This document shows, piece by piece, positions 1-8,505 of a stretch of 64,000 bases of DNA. How positions within the stretch are numbered: the first letter of the stretch is position 1; every line of letters begins with the position of its first letter. Position numbers and translations under genes: made by a program. Source of the stretch: Palleronia sediminis (lineage in GTDB: Bacteria; Pseudomonadota; Alphaproteobacteria; Rhodobacterales; Rhodobacteraceae). The notes under the pieces are model-generated. The model was not told the DNA's origin and ran no database searches. It saw only the letters and a list, made by a program, of their open reading frames with translations. Location of the stretch: contig NZ_SNAA01000004.1 in NCBI RefSeq assembly GCF_004358695.1, positions 160,675-224,674 on the forward strand, read 5' to 3'.

Positions 1-1642
1 CGCCCGAGATGAACAGCACCGCCTGGAGCGACAGCAGCCCGACCGCCCCCGCCAGCACCGGGTAACGCGCCCAGATCACCAGCCGGATGAGCGGGCGAAA
101 GAGACGGTCGCGCACGACGCCGAAGCCGCGATTGACCGTCCGCGACGGCAGGTCGTACCAGCGCAGCCCGGCGCCCACCGTATGCGACAGGTGATTGGGC
201 AGGATCAGGAAACACTCGACCAGCGAGGCGGCGAGAACCGCGATCACCGTAAAGGGAATGTCCGAGATCAGCCGCCCGAAGGTGCCGCCGATGACGACAA
301 GCCCGAAAAAGGCGATCACCGTGGTCAGGGTCGACGAGAACACCGGCGCGAACATGCGCCGGGCGGCGTTCTCGGCGGCCTCGACCGGGCCTTCGCCCAG
401 CACGCGGGCGCGGAAATCGGCGTGTTCGCCCACGACGATGGCATCGTCGACCACGATGCCCAGCGTGATGATGAGCGCGAACAGCGAGATCATGTTGATC
501 GTCAGCCCCGCCGCATACATCATCGCGATGGCCGCCAGCATCGCCACCGGGATGCCGGCCGCCACCCACAACGCCGTGCGCGCGTTCAGAAACAGAAACA
601 GCAGCCCCACGACCAGCGTCAGCCCCAGCAGCCCGTTGTCGAGCAGGATGGTCAGGCGCCCCGAGATATACTCGGCCCGGCCGCGGATCAGGTCGATCTC
701 GACCCCCTCGGGCAGGCTCGCGCGCATCGCGTCGGCCACCTCTTCGACGGTGGCCTGTATCTCGAGCGCGTCGCCCGCCTCGGTGCGGTCGACGCGGACC
801 GAAACGGCCGGGTTCTCGCCGACGAAATAGGCGCGTTCGCGGTCGGGGCCTTCCTCGACGACGCGGGCCACGTCGCCCACGGTCAGGGCGCTGCCGTCGC
901 TCTGGGCGCGCAGCACGATGCCCGCCACCTCTTCGGCGCCGCGTTTCTCGACACCGACGCGCACCCGCGCCGTGCCGCCCACGTCGCCCGCGGGGTTGGC
1001 ATCGGTTTCGGCGCCGATGGCCTGCGCGATCTGCGCCAGCGTCAGGTCGTATTGCACCAGCGCCATCGACGGCACCTCGACCAGCACGCGCGGCGCGGCG
1101 ATGCCGCGGGTGGTGGTGCGGGTCACGCCTTCCTGGAACAGGCGGGTGGTGAACTCGTCGGCGATGCGGCCGAGCTGACCGACCGAGACCGGCCCGGTGA
1201 TGACCACGTCCGTCACCCGGTCGCGCCAGCCGCCGCGGCGGATCGTCGGGTCCTCGGCCGCTTCGGGCAGGTCGTTGGCCTCGTCCAGCGCCGTCTCGAC
1301 ATCGTCCGATGCCCGGCCCATGTCCCAGCCCGGCTCGAACTCGAGCGAGATGACGGCGCTGCCCTCGCCGGCGCGCGAGCTGCTTTCGGTCACGCCCTCG
1401 ACGGCCAGCAAGGCCGGTTCGAGCACGGCCACGATGCCGGTATCCACGGCATCGGCCCCGGCACCGGGCCACGCGATGCTGACGGTGATCTCGTCGCTGA
1501 CTACGTCGGGAAAGAACTGCGCGCGCATCCGCGGCGCGGCGAACAGCCCCGCCACGATCAGCAGAAGCAAGAGCAGGTTCGCCGCCGTCCGGTGCCGCGT
1601 GAAATACGACAGCAGCCCGCCCGCGCCCGCGAACCGCCTCAT
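1..1642 (-). CDS. RND efflux permease, N-terminal half (cut by window edge)
   Basis: Inner-membrane, proton-driven efflux permease of the AcrB/MexB superfamily (hydrophobe/amphiphile efflux type). About 547 N-terminal residues are visible of a usual ~1030. Translation starts with a short cytoplasmic stretch and a strong TM1 (about residues 13-32), then a long periplasmic porter region, then TM helices carrying GIVVDDAIVV near residues 390-402. The Asp pair in this segment is the family's proton-relay site. The ATG at 1642 overlaps the TGA of the upstream adaptor gene (ATGA), so the two are translationally coupled. Substrate cannot be inferred. The C-terminal half lies outside the window. Confidence 0.93.
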   Translation of the reverse strand, partial: MRRFAGAGGLLSYFTRHRTAANLLLLLLIVAGLFAAPRMRAQFFPDVVSDEITVSIAWPGAGADAVDTGIVAVLEPALLAVEGVTESSSRAGEGSAVISLEFEPGWDMGRASDDVETALDEANDLPEAAEDPTIRRGGWRDRVTDVVITGPVSVGQLGRIADEFTTRLFQEGVTRTTTRGIAAPRVLVEVPSMALVQYDLTLAQIAQAIGAETDANPAGDVGGTARVRVGVEKRGAEEVAGIVLRAQSDGSALTVGDVARVVEEGPDRERAYFVGENPAVSVRVDRTEAGDALEIQATVEEVADAMRASLPEGVEIDLIRGRAEYISGRLTILLDNGLLGLTLVVGLLFLFLNARTALWVAAGIPVAMLAAIAMMYAAGLTINMISLFALIITLGIVVDDAIVVGEHADFRARVLGEGPVEAAENAARRMFAPVFSSTLTTVIAFFGLVVIGGTFGRLISDIPFTVIAVLAASLVECFLILPNHLSHTVGAGLRWYDLPSRTVNRGFGVVRDRLFRPLIRLVIWARYPVLAGAVGLLSLQAVLFISG

Positions 1643-3102
1643 CCGCTGCCCTCGATGCGGGCGACGACGCCCGCGGGCACACGCTCGGCCCTCAGCTGGG
1701 TGAGCATCCGCGCCTTGTCGTCCTCGGCCATCGCGTCATCGCCCTCGACGCGGGCGATCAGCGACGCGCGCCGCTCCGCGCTCAGCTCGACCAGGTCCTC
1801 GGCGGGCGGGGCGGCGGTGCGCGCGGCGCGGTCCTCGGGGCGCAGCGGGCGCACCTTGATCCCCGCGCCCAGCAGCGGCGAGCGTTCGGCCACGACCTCG
1901 CGCCCGTCCAGATCCGGGGCGCGCACCAGCACCGTGTCGCCCTGCCGGCGCAACAGCTCGACCGTCGCCAGCTCGAGCCGGTCGTCGGCGCCCAGCACCA
2001 GCACGCCGCCCGCGCTGTCCACCGCCGCGGCGGGCAGCCACGCCACCTCGGCAAGCTCGGGCTCGGCCACGCGGACCCGGACGAAATCGCCGGGCCGGAA
2101 CCCCTCGGGGGCGGCGAGCCGCGCGTATAGCCTGCGCCCCGTTTCGCCCTCGGCCACGGCGGCGGCCTCGCGCGTGATGGTGGCGGGGCTCTCGATGGCG
2201 AGATCCCCGACCTCGAGCGAGACCTCGGCCGCGGTATCGGCGAGCGGCCCGCCCTCGCCGCGCAGGCGGGCATATTCCTGGGTCGAGACGCGGAACACGA
2301 CCTCGAGCGCCTCGGGATCGACCAGCGTCGCAAGCTGTTCGTTGGCGCTGACCAGCCCGCCCTCGGTCGCCGTCACATCGGCCAGCCGGCCGCCGAAGCG
2401 CGCCGTGATCTCGGTATCGCCGAGCAAGCGGCGCGCATCGTCCAGCGCGATGCGGCGCCGTTCCAGCGCGGTCTCGGCCGAGGCGATGCGCGCCTCGGCG
2501 GCGGCCAGCGCCTGCCGCCGCGACAGGACCGCCTGCCGCGCGGTCTGAAGCGCGAGCTCGGCCTCCTCGACGGCGGCGGCGGCATTGATGCCCCGCTCGG
2601 ACAGGTCGCGCTGGCGGGCAAGGGCACGGTCGCGCAGATCGACCTGTGCCCGCGTGGTCTCGAGATCGTCGCGGGCGAGATCCAGCGCGCGACGCGCATC
2701 GGCTAGTTCGGCCTCGGCATCGGCGAGATCGGTGCGCGCTACCGCCAGCCCCCGCTCGGCTGCGACGGGGTCGATGCGGAACAGGAGCTGCCCCGCGTCG
2801 ACGCTGCCGCCTTCCTCGACGCCGGGGCCCATCTCGACCACCCGCCCGGCGGTGGCGGCGCGCACCTGGAGGCTGCGGCGACTCTCGATCCGGCCGAAGG
2901 TCGACAGCACCGGCACCGCGTCGCCCGAGGCAAAGGGCACGACATTGGCGGCATAGACGCGTTCCTCGGCCTGGCGGGGGCGGATCTCGCGATTGGCCCG
3001 CTCTTCGAGCGCGCTGCGCACCGTCCCGCCGGCAAGCGCCAGAAGCCCCGCGGTCAGCGAGACGAGGAACAGTCCCGTCAGGGCACGTCTGAGAAAGCGC
3101 AT
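1639..3102 (-). CDS. RND efflux periplasmic adaptor (membrane fusion protein)
   Basis: 487-residue HlyD/AcrA-type adaptor that would bridge the RND permease encoded directly downstream to an outer-membrane channel. An N-terminal hydrophobic anchor (about residues 7-28) is followed by a lipoyl-like half motif (SLQVRAATAGRVVEM), a long alanine/arginine-rich alpha-helical hairpin (about 115-220), a second lipoyl half (TEITARFGGRLADV) and beta-barrel domains. The last ~60 residues form a charged extension beyond the usual adaptor core. The stop overlaps the permease start by 4 nt. No TolC-like gene is visible in the window, so the outer-membrane partner is presumably encoded elsewhere. Confidence 0.9.
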   Translation of the reverse strand: MRFLRRALTGLFLVSLTAGLLALAGGTVRSALEERANREIRPRQAEERVYAANVVPFASGDAVPVLSTFGRIESRRSLQVRAATAGRVVEMGPGVEEGGSVDAGQLLFRIDPVAAERGLAVARTDLADAEAELADARRALDLARDDLETTRAQVDLRDRALARQRDLSERGINAAAAVEEAELALQTARQAVLSRRQALAAAEARIASAETALERRRIALDDARRLLGDTEITARFGGRLADVTATEGGLVSANEQLATLVDPEALEVVFRVSTQEYARLRGEGGPLADTAAEVSLEVGDLAIESPATITREAAAVAEGETGRRLYARLAAPEGFRPGDFVRVRVAEPELAEVAWLPAAAVDSAGGVLVLGADDRLELATVELLRRQGDTVLVRAPDLDGREVVAERSPLLGAGIKVRPLRPEDRAARTAAPPAEDLVELSAERRASLIARVEGDDAMAEDDKARMLTQLRAERVPAGVVARIEGSG

Positions 3103-3190
3103 GGTCGGTTCCCGGCGTTATCAGGCACATATAACCATGCGCGCCCGGCGGACAAACCACGCGGGCGTGAGCCGCGCGCCGGGCGGACGG

Positions 3191-3733
3191 TCATTTACGG
3201 CGCAGGTGTTCGTCGAGCCGCGGCATGATCTCGACGAAGTTGCAGGGCCGGTGGCGATAGTCGAGCTGCAGCGACAGGATCTCGTCCCAGGCATCGCGGC
3301 AGGCGCCCGGCGATCCGGGCAGCGCGAAAAGATAGGTGCCCTGCGCCACACCGCCGCAGGCCCGGCTCTGCACCGCCGAGGTGCCGATCTTGGCAAAGGA
3401 CACCTGCGTAAAGACCACGCCGAAGGCGTCGATCTCTTTCTCGTAGACGTCGCGATGCGCCTCGACGGTGACATCGCGCCCGGTCAGCCCGGTGCCCCCG
3501 GTGCTGAGGATCACGTCGACCTGCGGATCGGCGCACCACGCCCTGAGCTGCGCCGCGATATCGGCGCGCTCGTCGCGCACGATGGCGCGATGGGCGAGGA
3601 TGTGGCCCGCCCCGGTCAGGCGTTCGACCAGCGTATCGCCCGACCGGTCGTCGGCTTCGCCGCGGCTGTCCGAGACGGTCAGAACCGCGATGCGGCAGGG
3701 GATGAACTCGAGCGTTTCGTCTATGCGCCCCAT
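3191..3733 (-). CDS. moaB: Molybdopterin adenylyltransferase, MoaB/Mog family
   Basis: 180-residue MoaB-type protein (E. coli MoaB is ~170). It activates molybdopterin by adenylylation before metal insertion in molybdenum cofactor synthesis. The MoCF-binding fold is visible as VLTVSDSRGEADDRSGD near the N terminus, then STGGTGLTGRDVT and ALPGSPGACRDAWDEIL. The start ATG lies one base after the stop of the upstream glutathione transferase gene, so the two are probably co-transcribed. The other Mo-cofactor genes of the window (fdhD-mobA-mobB-moeA) are about 8 kb away on the other strand. Confidence 0.92.
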   Translation of the reverse strand: MGRIDETLEFIPCRIAVLTVSDSRGEADDRSGDTLVERLTGAGHILAHRAIVRDERADIAAQLRAWCADPQVDVILSTGGTGLTGRDVTVEAHRDVYEKEIDAFGVVFTQVSFAKIGTSAVQSRACGGVAQGTYLFALPGSPGACRDAWDEILSLQLDYRHRPCNFVEIMPRLDEHLRRK

Positions 3734-3734
3734 G

Positions 3735-4562
3735 TCAAAGCCCCTCGATCCCGTCGAAATCCGCGGCCGAGTGACGCTCGCGCAGCCCCCCGTCGAGCTT
3801 GTTGACCAGCTTGCCGCGCCGGACCGCCGGACGCTCGGCGATCTCGTCGGCCCAGCGGCGGACATGGGTATAGTCCTGCACCGACAGGAACGTGCCCGCG
3901 CCATAGCTTTCGCCGAAGACGGTGCGCCCGTACCACGGCCAGGTCGCGATGTCGGCGATGGTGTAATCCTCGCCCGCGAGGAACCGGTGCTCCGCGAGGT
4001 GGCGGTCCAGCACGTCGAGCTGGCGCTTGACCTCCATCGCGTAGCGGTTGATCGGGTATTCCATCGGCTCGGGCGCATAGGCGTAGAAATGCCCGAACCC
4101 CCCGCCCAGGTAGGGCGCCGAGCCATGCAGCCAGAACAGCCAGGACAGCATCTCTGGGCGGTTCGCGCCGAGGAAGGCGTCGAAGCTCTCGGCCAGGTGC
4201 ATCAGGATCGCGCCCGATTCGAACACGCGCCGGGGCGCCGCGCCGCGCAGATCCACTAGCGCGGGGATCTTGGAGTTGGGATTGGCCGCGACGAAGCCCG
4301 AGCCGAACTGCGCGCCCTCGCGGATCTCGATGGGCCAGGCGTCGTATTCGGCCCCCGCGTGGCCGGCCTCGAGCAGCTCTTCGAGCAGGATCGTCACCTT
4401 CTGCCCGTTGGGCGTACCCAGAGAATAGAGCTGGAGCGCATGATCGCCGCGCGGCAGTTCGGCGTCATGGGTGGCGCCCGCGACGGGGCGGTTCAGGCTG
4501 CCCCATGTCCCGCCGTTCTCGGCGTCCCAGGTCCAGACCTCGGGGGGGGTGTAGTCGGTCAT
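3735..4562 (-). CDS. yghU: Glutathione S-transferase, YghU-type
   Basis: 275 residues; closest in layout to YghU/YfcG Nu-class enzymes (YghU is ~288), which act as disulfide-bond reductases using glutathione. An N-terminal extension precedes the thioredoxin-like domain (LYSLGTPNGQKVTILLEEL, then NPNSKIPALVD and ESGAILMHLAE). The all-helical C-terminal domain carries GEDYTIADIATWPWYG. The TPNGxKV turn replaces the Ser/Cys/Tyr of other GST classes, as expected for Nu-class. The gene ends one base before moaB and follows the uracil-DNA glycosylase-like gene after 26 bases on the same strand. Confidence 0.88.
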   Translation of the reverse strand: MTDYTPPEVWTWDAENGGTWGSLNRPVAGATHDAELPRGDHALQLYSLGTPNGQKVTILLEELLEAGHAGAEYDAWPIEIREGAQFGSGFVAANPNSKIPALVDLRGAAPRRVFESGAILMHLAESFDAFLGANRPEMLSWLFWLHGSAPYLGGGFGHFYAYAPEPMEYPINRYAMEVKRQLDVLDRHLAEHRFLAGEDYTIADIATWPWYGRTVFGESYGAGTFLSVQDYTHVRRWADEIAERPAVRRGKLVNKLDGGLRERHSAADFDGIEGL

Positions 4563-4588
4563 CGGTGCAATCTCCGTCAGTGAACAGG

Positions 4589-5365
4589 TCAGCCGATCCG
4601 CGCCGCGAGGGCGAGCAGATCGGCCCAGGCGTCGCGCTTGGCGGCGGGCACGCGTAAAAGGTGGGCGGGCGAGAGCATCGGCAGGACCGGACGGCCTAGC
4701 GCCTCGGTCCAGCCGCCGCGCAACCGCCCGATGCCGTCGCGCCCCAAAAGCATCCGGCAGGGCAGGTTGCCCATCGCCACCACGATTCGCGGATCGGCCA
4801 GCGCGATGTGGCGTTCGAGAAAGGGCTGCATGGCGGCGATCTCGTCCGGCTCGGCGTCGCGGGTCTGCGGCAGCCGCCACGGCATCGCCGCCGCGAGATA
4901 GATGTCGCCGCCCGCGCGCGACATCCCGATCGCCGCGAACATCCGGTCGAGCAGCGCGCCCGGCGCCCCGGCAAAGGGGTGGCCCGCATTGTCCTCGTCG
5001 CGGTCGGGCGCCTCGCCCACCACCATCACCGGTGCGCCCGGATCGCCGTCGGAAAACACGAGGTTGCGCGCGCCCTGCTTGGCCTCGATCCCCTCGAAGG
5101 CGGCGAGCGCGTGGCGCAGCCCCTCGAGATCGGCGGCGGCCCTGGCCACGGCGCGCGCCTGCGCCGCCGGGTCGGGCCGCGCATCGGGCGCGCGCGGCGC
5201 ATCGGCCACGGGCGGCGCGGCCGCCGCGGCCGCTTTCGCCTCGGCCGCCGCGTGCGCGGCGGCATAGCGGTCCACGGGCGTCTCGCAGATCGCCTCGTCG
5301 GCGCCGAGTTCGACCTGCCATTCGAGACAGGCCAGCGCGTCGTGATACTCAGCCGGGTCCAGCAT
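4589..5365 (-). CDS. Uracil-DNA glycosylase superfamily protein (family 4-like, lacks Fe-S ligands)
   Basis: 258-residue protein with an alanine-rich N-terminal region (about 1-85) and a UDG fold. Motif A reads [17 protein letters not shown], very like family-4 enzymes (GEAPGxxED). The late motif reads SPAHLLR where the family normally has HPxxLLR. The cysteines that bind the [4Fe-4S] cluster in classical family-4 enzymes are missing: the equivalents of KCRPP and ACxPFL read AAMPWRL and AMQPFL. It probably acts in base-excision repair or is a diverged relative. The start at 5365 fits the conserved [11 protein letters not shown] opening. It is divergent from pyrB across 154 bp. Confidence 0.8.
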   Translation of the reverse strand: MLDPAEYHDALACLEWQVELGADEAICETPVDRYAAAHAAAEAKAAAAAAPPVADAPRAPDARPDPAAQARAVARAAADLEGLRHALAAFEGIEAKQGARNLVFSDGDPGAPVMVVGEAPDRDEDNAGHPFAGAPGALLDRMFAAIGMSRAGGDIYLAAAMPWRLPQTRDAEPDEIAAMQPFLERHIALADPRIVVAMGNLPCRMLLGRDGIGRLRGGWTEALGRPVLPMLSPAHLLRVPAAKRDAWADLLALAARIG

Positions 5366-5519
5366 GACCGCAGAGCTACGCCCTGTCGCGCCCCGCGGCA
5401 ATGGAGGCGCCGCCCCCGCACGCGGAGTTGGGTATTTGGGAAGAGAAGAAAGACGGAAAACCGGTGGCGGGCGGCGCCCGGTTCGCGATAGACGGGGGCG
5501 CGATCGAGGGAGCGGCGCC

Positions 5520-6461
5520 ATGACATTCCGGCAGAACCATCTTCTGGGCATCGAGCCGCTGGCCCCCGACGAGATCACCGCCATTCTCGATCTCGCGCAG
5601 GATTACGTCGCGCTCAACCGCGGCCCCGAGAAACATTCCCGCGCGCTGGCCGGGCTTACCCAGATCAACATGTTCTTCGAGACCTCGACCCGGACGCAGG
5701 CGAGTTTCGAGATCGCGGGGCTGCGGCTCGGGGCGGACGTGATGAGCATGTCGATGGAGGCGAGTTCGATCAAGAAGGGCGAGACCCTGATCGACACCGC
5801 GCTGACGCTGAACGCGATGCATCCCGACCTGCTGGTCGTGCGCCACCCCCATTCGGGCGCCGTCGGGCTCTTGGCGCAAAAGGTCGATTGCGCCGTGCTG
5901 AACGCGGGCGACGGCCGCCACGAACACCCCACTCAGGCGCTTCTGGATGCGCTCACGATCCGCCGTGCCAAGGGCCGGCTGCACCGCCTGACCGTCGCCA
6001 TCTGCGGCGACATCGCCCATAGCCGGGTCGCGCGGTCCAACATTTTGCTGCTGGGCAAGATGGAGAGCCGGATCCGCCTTGTCGGGCCGCCGACCCTGAT
6101 CCCCGCGGGCGCGGCCGATTGGGGCGTCGAGGTCTGCCACGACATGCATGCGGGGCTCGAGGGGGCCGACGTGGTGATGATGCTGCGCCTACAGAAAGAG
6201 CGGATGGATGGCGGGTTCATCCCGTCCGAGCGCGAGTATTTCCACCGCTACGGGCTGGATGCGGCCAAGCTTGCCCGTGCGAAGGACGACGCCATCGTGA
6301 TGCATCCCGGCCCCATGAATCGCGGGGTCGAGATCGACGGCACGATCGCCGACGACATCAACCGCTCGGTCATCCAGGAACAGGTCGAGATGGGGGTCGC
6401 GGTGCGCATGGCGGCGATGGACCTGCTGGCGCGCAACCTGCGCGCGGCCCGCGCGGCGTGA
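5520..6461 (+). CDS. pyrB: Aspartate carbamoyltransferase catalytic subunit
   Basis: 313 residues, normal for PyrB. Catalyses carbamoyl phosphate + aspartate to carbamoyl-aspartate in de novo pyrimidine synthesis. The carbamoyl-phosphate loop [16 protein letters not shown], the HPTQALLD segment and [12 protein letters not shown] are all intact, so the enzyme should be active. It is followed by a membrane protein gene and a dihydroorotase-like gene that has lost its metal ligands. This arrangement recalls Pseudomonas-type ATCase, where an inactive PyrC' is a structural partner of PyrB. No pyrI regulatory subunit is present. Confidence 0.97.
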   Translation: MTFRQNHLLGIEPLAPDEITAILDLAQDYVALNRGPEKHSRALAGLTQINMFFETSTRTQASFEIAGLRLGADVMSMSMEASSIKKGETLIDTALTLNAMHPDLLVVRHPHSGAVGLLAQKVDCAVLNAGDGRHEHPTQALLDALTIRRAKGRLHRLTVAICGDIAHSRVARSNILLLGKMESRIRLVGPPTLIPAGAADWGVEVCHDMHAGLEGADVVMMLRLQKERMDGGFIPSEREYFHRYGLDAAKLARAKDDAIVMHPGPMNRGVEIDGTIADDINRSVIQEQVEMGVAVRMAAMDLLARNLRAARAA

Positions 6462-6541
6462 CCGCGCATCCGCAGCACCCTAGGGAACCCGCAGCGGTCC
6501 ACGGGCGCTGAGCGGGACACAACCGCAACGAGGCGCCCGCC

Positions 6542-7081
6542 ATGTCACAGACCGTCGACCTGTCATCCGCCGACCGCGTGTTCGTCTTTGCGCTCGACCT
6601 GGCCATGGCCGAGGCCGAGCGGATCGAGGGCGACGCCCGTCGCCTCGCACGCCTTTTCGACGGCGCCGAAATCGACGTGGGCAAGGCCCATGTGCTCGAC
6701 CCCAAGGCGCTGGCGGGGCTGGGGCTTGCCGCCTATCTCGCCGAGGGCGAGGGGGTCGAGGCCACCGCCGCCGGGCGCGACCGCTCGCGCCTCGACGCGG
6801 TGCAGCGGCCGGTGCTGATCCTGCGCCCCGGCGCCGGGCGCGGCCGCGTCACGGTGGGCACCCCCGCAAGCCTGATCGGGAGCTATCCGCTCGAGACCGC
6901 GCTGGGCGATACCGGTCCGGTCCGCAGCACCAGCGCCGAAACCCCAGATGCCACGGCCGCGCCGCCCCCCGCCGCGCCGCGGGACGGCGCGTCGTCGCGC
7001 CGCGCGGGCGGCATCGTGGCGATGATCGCGCTGGGCGTCGCGCTGCTCATCACCTTTCTCGTCTGGGCGATCTCGGTCTGA
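6542..7081 (+). CDS. Hypothetical single-pass membrane protein between pyrB and pyrC'
   Basis: 179 residues, function not recognised. A soluble N-terminal part (about 1-125) contains no motif I know. A Pro/Ala-rich linker (about 125-150) leads to a positively charged stretch and one C-terminal transmembrane helix (GIVAMIALGVALLITFLVW), so the bulk should face the cytoplasm as a tail-anchored-like protein. It sits 80 bp after pyrB and 63 bp before the dihydroorotase-like gene on the same strand, so it is probably in the pyrimidine operon. Confidence 0.8.
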   Translation: MSQTVDLSSADRVFVFALDLAMAEAERIEGDARRLARLFDGAEIDVGKAHVLDPKALAGLGLAAYLAEGEGVEATAAGRDRSRLDAVQRPVLILRPGAGRGRVTVGTPASLIGSYPLETALGDTGPVRSTSAETPDATAAPPPAAPRDGASSRRAGGIVAMIALGVALLITFLVWAISV

Positions 7082-7144
7082 GACCCGCGTTGCCCCGGCG
7101 GGCGCGCGGCGTTATCCCGTGGCACGCGCCGCCGGGAGATTGCC

Positions 7145-8404
7145 ATGACCCTCCGTTTCATCAATGCCCGTCTCGTCGATCCCGAGGCGGGAGAGACCCG
7201 CGAGGGCGAGCTCTGGGTCGAGGACGGGCGGATCGCCGCGCCGGGTGATCCGCAGGCCGAGACCGTGGATTGCCGCGGCGCCTGCCTTGCACCCGGTATC
7301 GTCGATTGGGGCGTCAAGGTCAGCGAACCGGGCGAGCGCCACAAGGAGAGCTTTCGCACCGCCGGGCGCGCCGCCGCGCGCGGCGGGGTCACGACGATGG
7401 TCACGCGCCCCGATACCGACCCGCCCATCGACACGCCCGAGGTGCTGGAATTCGTCCACCGCCGTGCCCAGGCCGATGCGCGCGTGCGCGTCGTGCCCAT
7501 GGCCGCCCTGACCAAGGGGCGCGAGGGGCGCGAGATGACCGAGATCGGGCTTTTGCGCGACGCGGGCGCCGTGGCCTTCAGCGATTGCGACCGCGTCGTC
7601 GCCGATACCCGCGTGTTCGCCCGCGCGCTGACCTATGCGCGCAGCCTCGGCGCGCTGGTCGTGGCCCATCCGCAGGATCCGGGGCTGAGCCGCGGTGCCG
7701 CGGCCAGCGCCAGCGCCTTCGCGTCGCTGCGCGGCCTGCCCGCGGTCAGCCCGATGGCCGAGCGCATGGCGCTCGACCGGGACATGGCGCTGATCGAGAT
7801 GACGGGCGCATCCTATCACGCCGATCAGGTCACCTGTGCCCGCGCGCTGCCGGCGCTGAGCCGGGCCAAGCGCAACGGGCTGGACGTGACCGCCGGGATC
7901 GGCATCCACCACCTGACGCTGAACGATTACGACGTCGGGGATTATCGCACGTTCTTCAAGCTCAAGCCGCCCCTGCGCCCCGAGGACGACCGCCGCGCGC
8001 TGGTCGAGGCGGTGGCCTCGGGGCTGGTGGACGTGATCTGCTCGATGCACACGCCGCAGGACGAAGAGAGCAAGCGTCTGCCCTTCGAAGAGGCGGCGAG
8101 CGGGGCGGTCGGGCTCGAGACGCTGCTGCCCGCGGCGCTGCGGCTTTACCATGCGGGCGACCTGTCGCTGGCGGCGCTGTGGCGGGCGATGTCGCTGAAC
8201 CCGGCGCGGCGGCTGGGCCTGCCGGTGGGGCGGCTGGCCGTGGGCGCGCCGGCCGACCTGGTGCTGTTCGACCCGGACGCGCCTTTCGTGCTGGACCGGT
8301 TCGCGCTGGCGTCGAAATCCAAGAACACGCCGTTCGACGGTGCGCGGATGCAGGGGCGGGTGCTGGGCACCTGGGTCGGCGGGGCGCGGGTCGCGACCGA
8401 CTGA
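7145..8404 (+). CDS. pyrC': Dihydroorotase-like protein without metal ligands (PyrC'-type)
   Basis: 419 residues with the full amidohydrolase fold of class I dihydroorotases, but key residues are lost. The DxHxH zinc motif after PG(I/L)VD reads D54-W-G-V-K58, so both histidines are gone. The catalytic DHAPH segment near residue 300 reads SMHTPQ, losing the Asp. Other landmarks persist: EPGERHKES, AHPQD, IHHLTL and the late LETLLPAALRLY. Catalysis is therefore unlikely. In Pseudomonas-type systems an inactive PyrC' next to pyrB holds the ATCase dodecamer together; the position here, two genes after pyrB, supports that role. A working dihydroorotase must be encoded elsewhere. Confidence 0.85.
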   Translation: MTLRFINARLVDPEAGETREGELWVEDGRIAAPGDPQAETVDCRGACLAPGIVDWGVKVSEPGERHKESFRTAGRAAARGGVTTMVTRPDTDPPIDTPEVLEFVHRRAQADARVRVVPMAALTKGREGREMTEIGLLRDAGAVAFSDCDRVVADTRVFARALTYARSLGALVVAHPQDPGLSRGAAASASAFASLRGLPAVSPMAERMALDRDMALIEMTGASYHADQVTCARALPALSRAKRNGLDVTAGIGIHHLTLNDYDVGDYRTFFKLKPPLRPEDDRRALVEAVASGLVDVICSMHTPQDEESKRLPFEEAASGAVGLETLLPAALRLYHAGDLSLAALWRAMSLNPARRLGLPVGRLAVGAPADLVLFDPDAPFVLDRFALASKSKNTPFDGARMQGRVLGTWVGGARVATD

Positions 8405-8418
8405 ACCCCTGCTGTATT

Positions 8419-8440
8419 CGATTTTTCATCCGAAAAATCG
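8419..8440. terminator. Inverted repeat, probable bidirectional terminator
   Basis: Perfect 9-bp arms CGATTTTTC and GAAAAATCG around the loop ATCC. It lies between the convergent pyrC' and threonylcarbamoyl-AMP synthase genes, where a terminator serving both strands is expected; the arms carry the T and A runs. Confidence 0.6.
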
Positions 8441-8505
8441 CTTTCCGAGGGTAACGGGCGCGGGTTTACAAAGCGTTGACGGCGGGCGGTGGGGCCGCCG
8501 AAATT

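Noticed and set aside
182-2548. 788-codon open frame on the + strand across the RND genes
   Set aside because: It is antisense to the RND permease and adaptor, which show clear family motifs and coupled starts. Its translation is low-complexity Arg/Ala/Ser as expected of a GC-rich shadow frame.
4541-4550. Long G run inside the YghU-type gene, and a similar run near 27300, as possible frameshift sites
   Set aside because: The YghU frame reads through with normal family sequence on both sides. The run at 27301 is in intergenic DNA.
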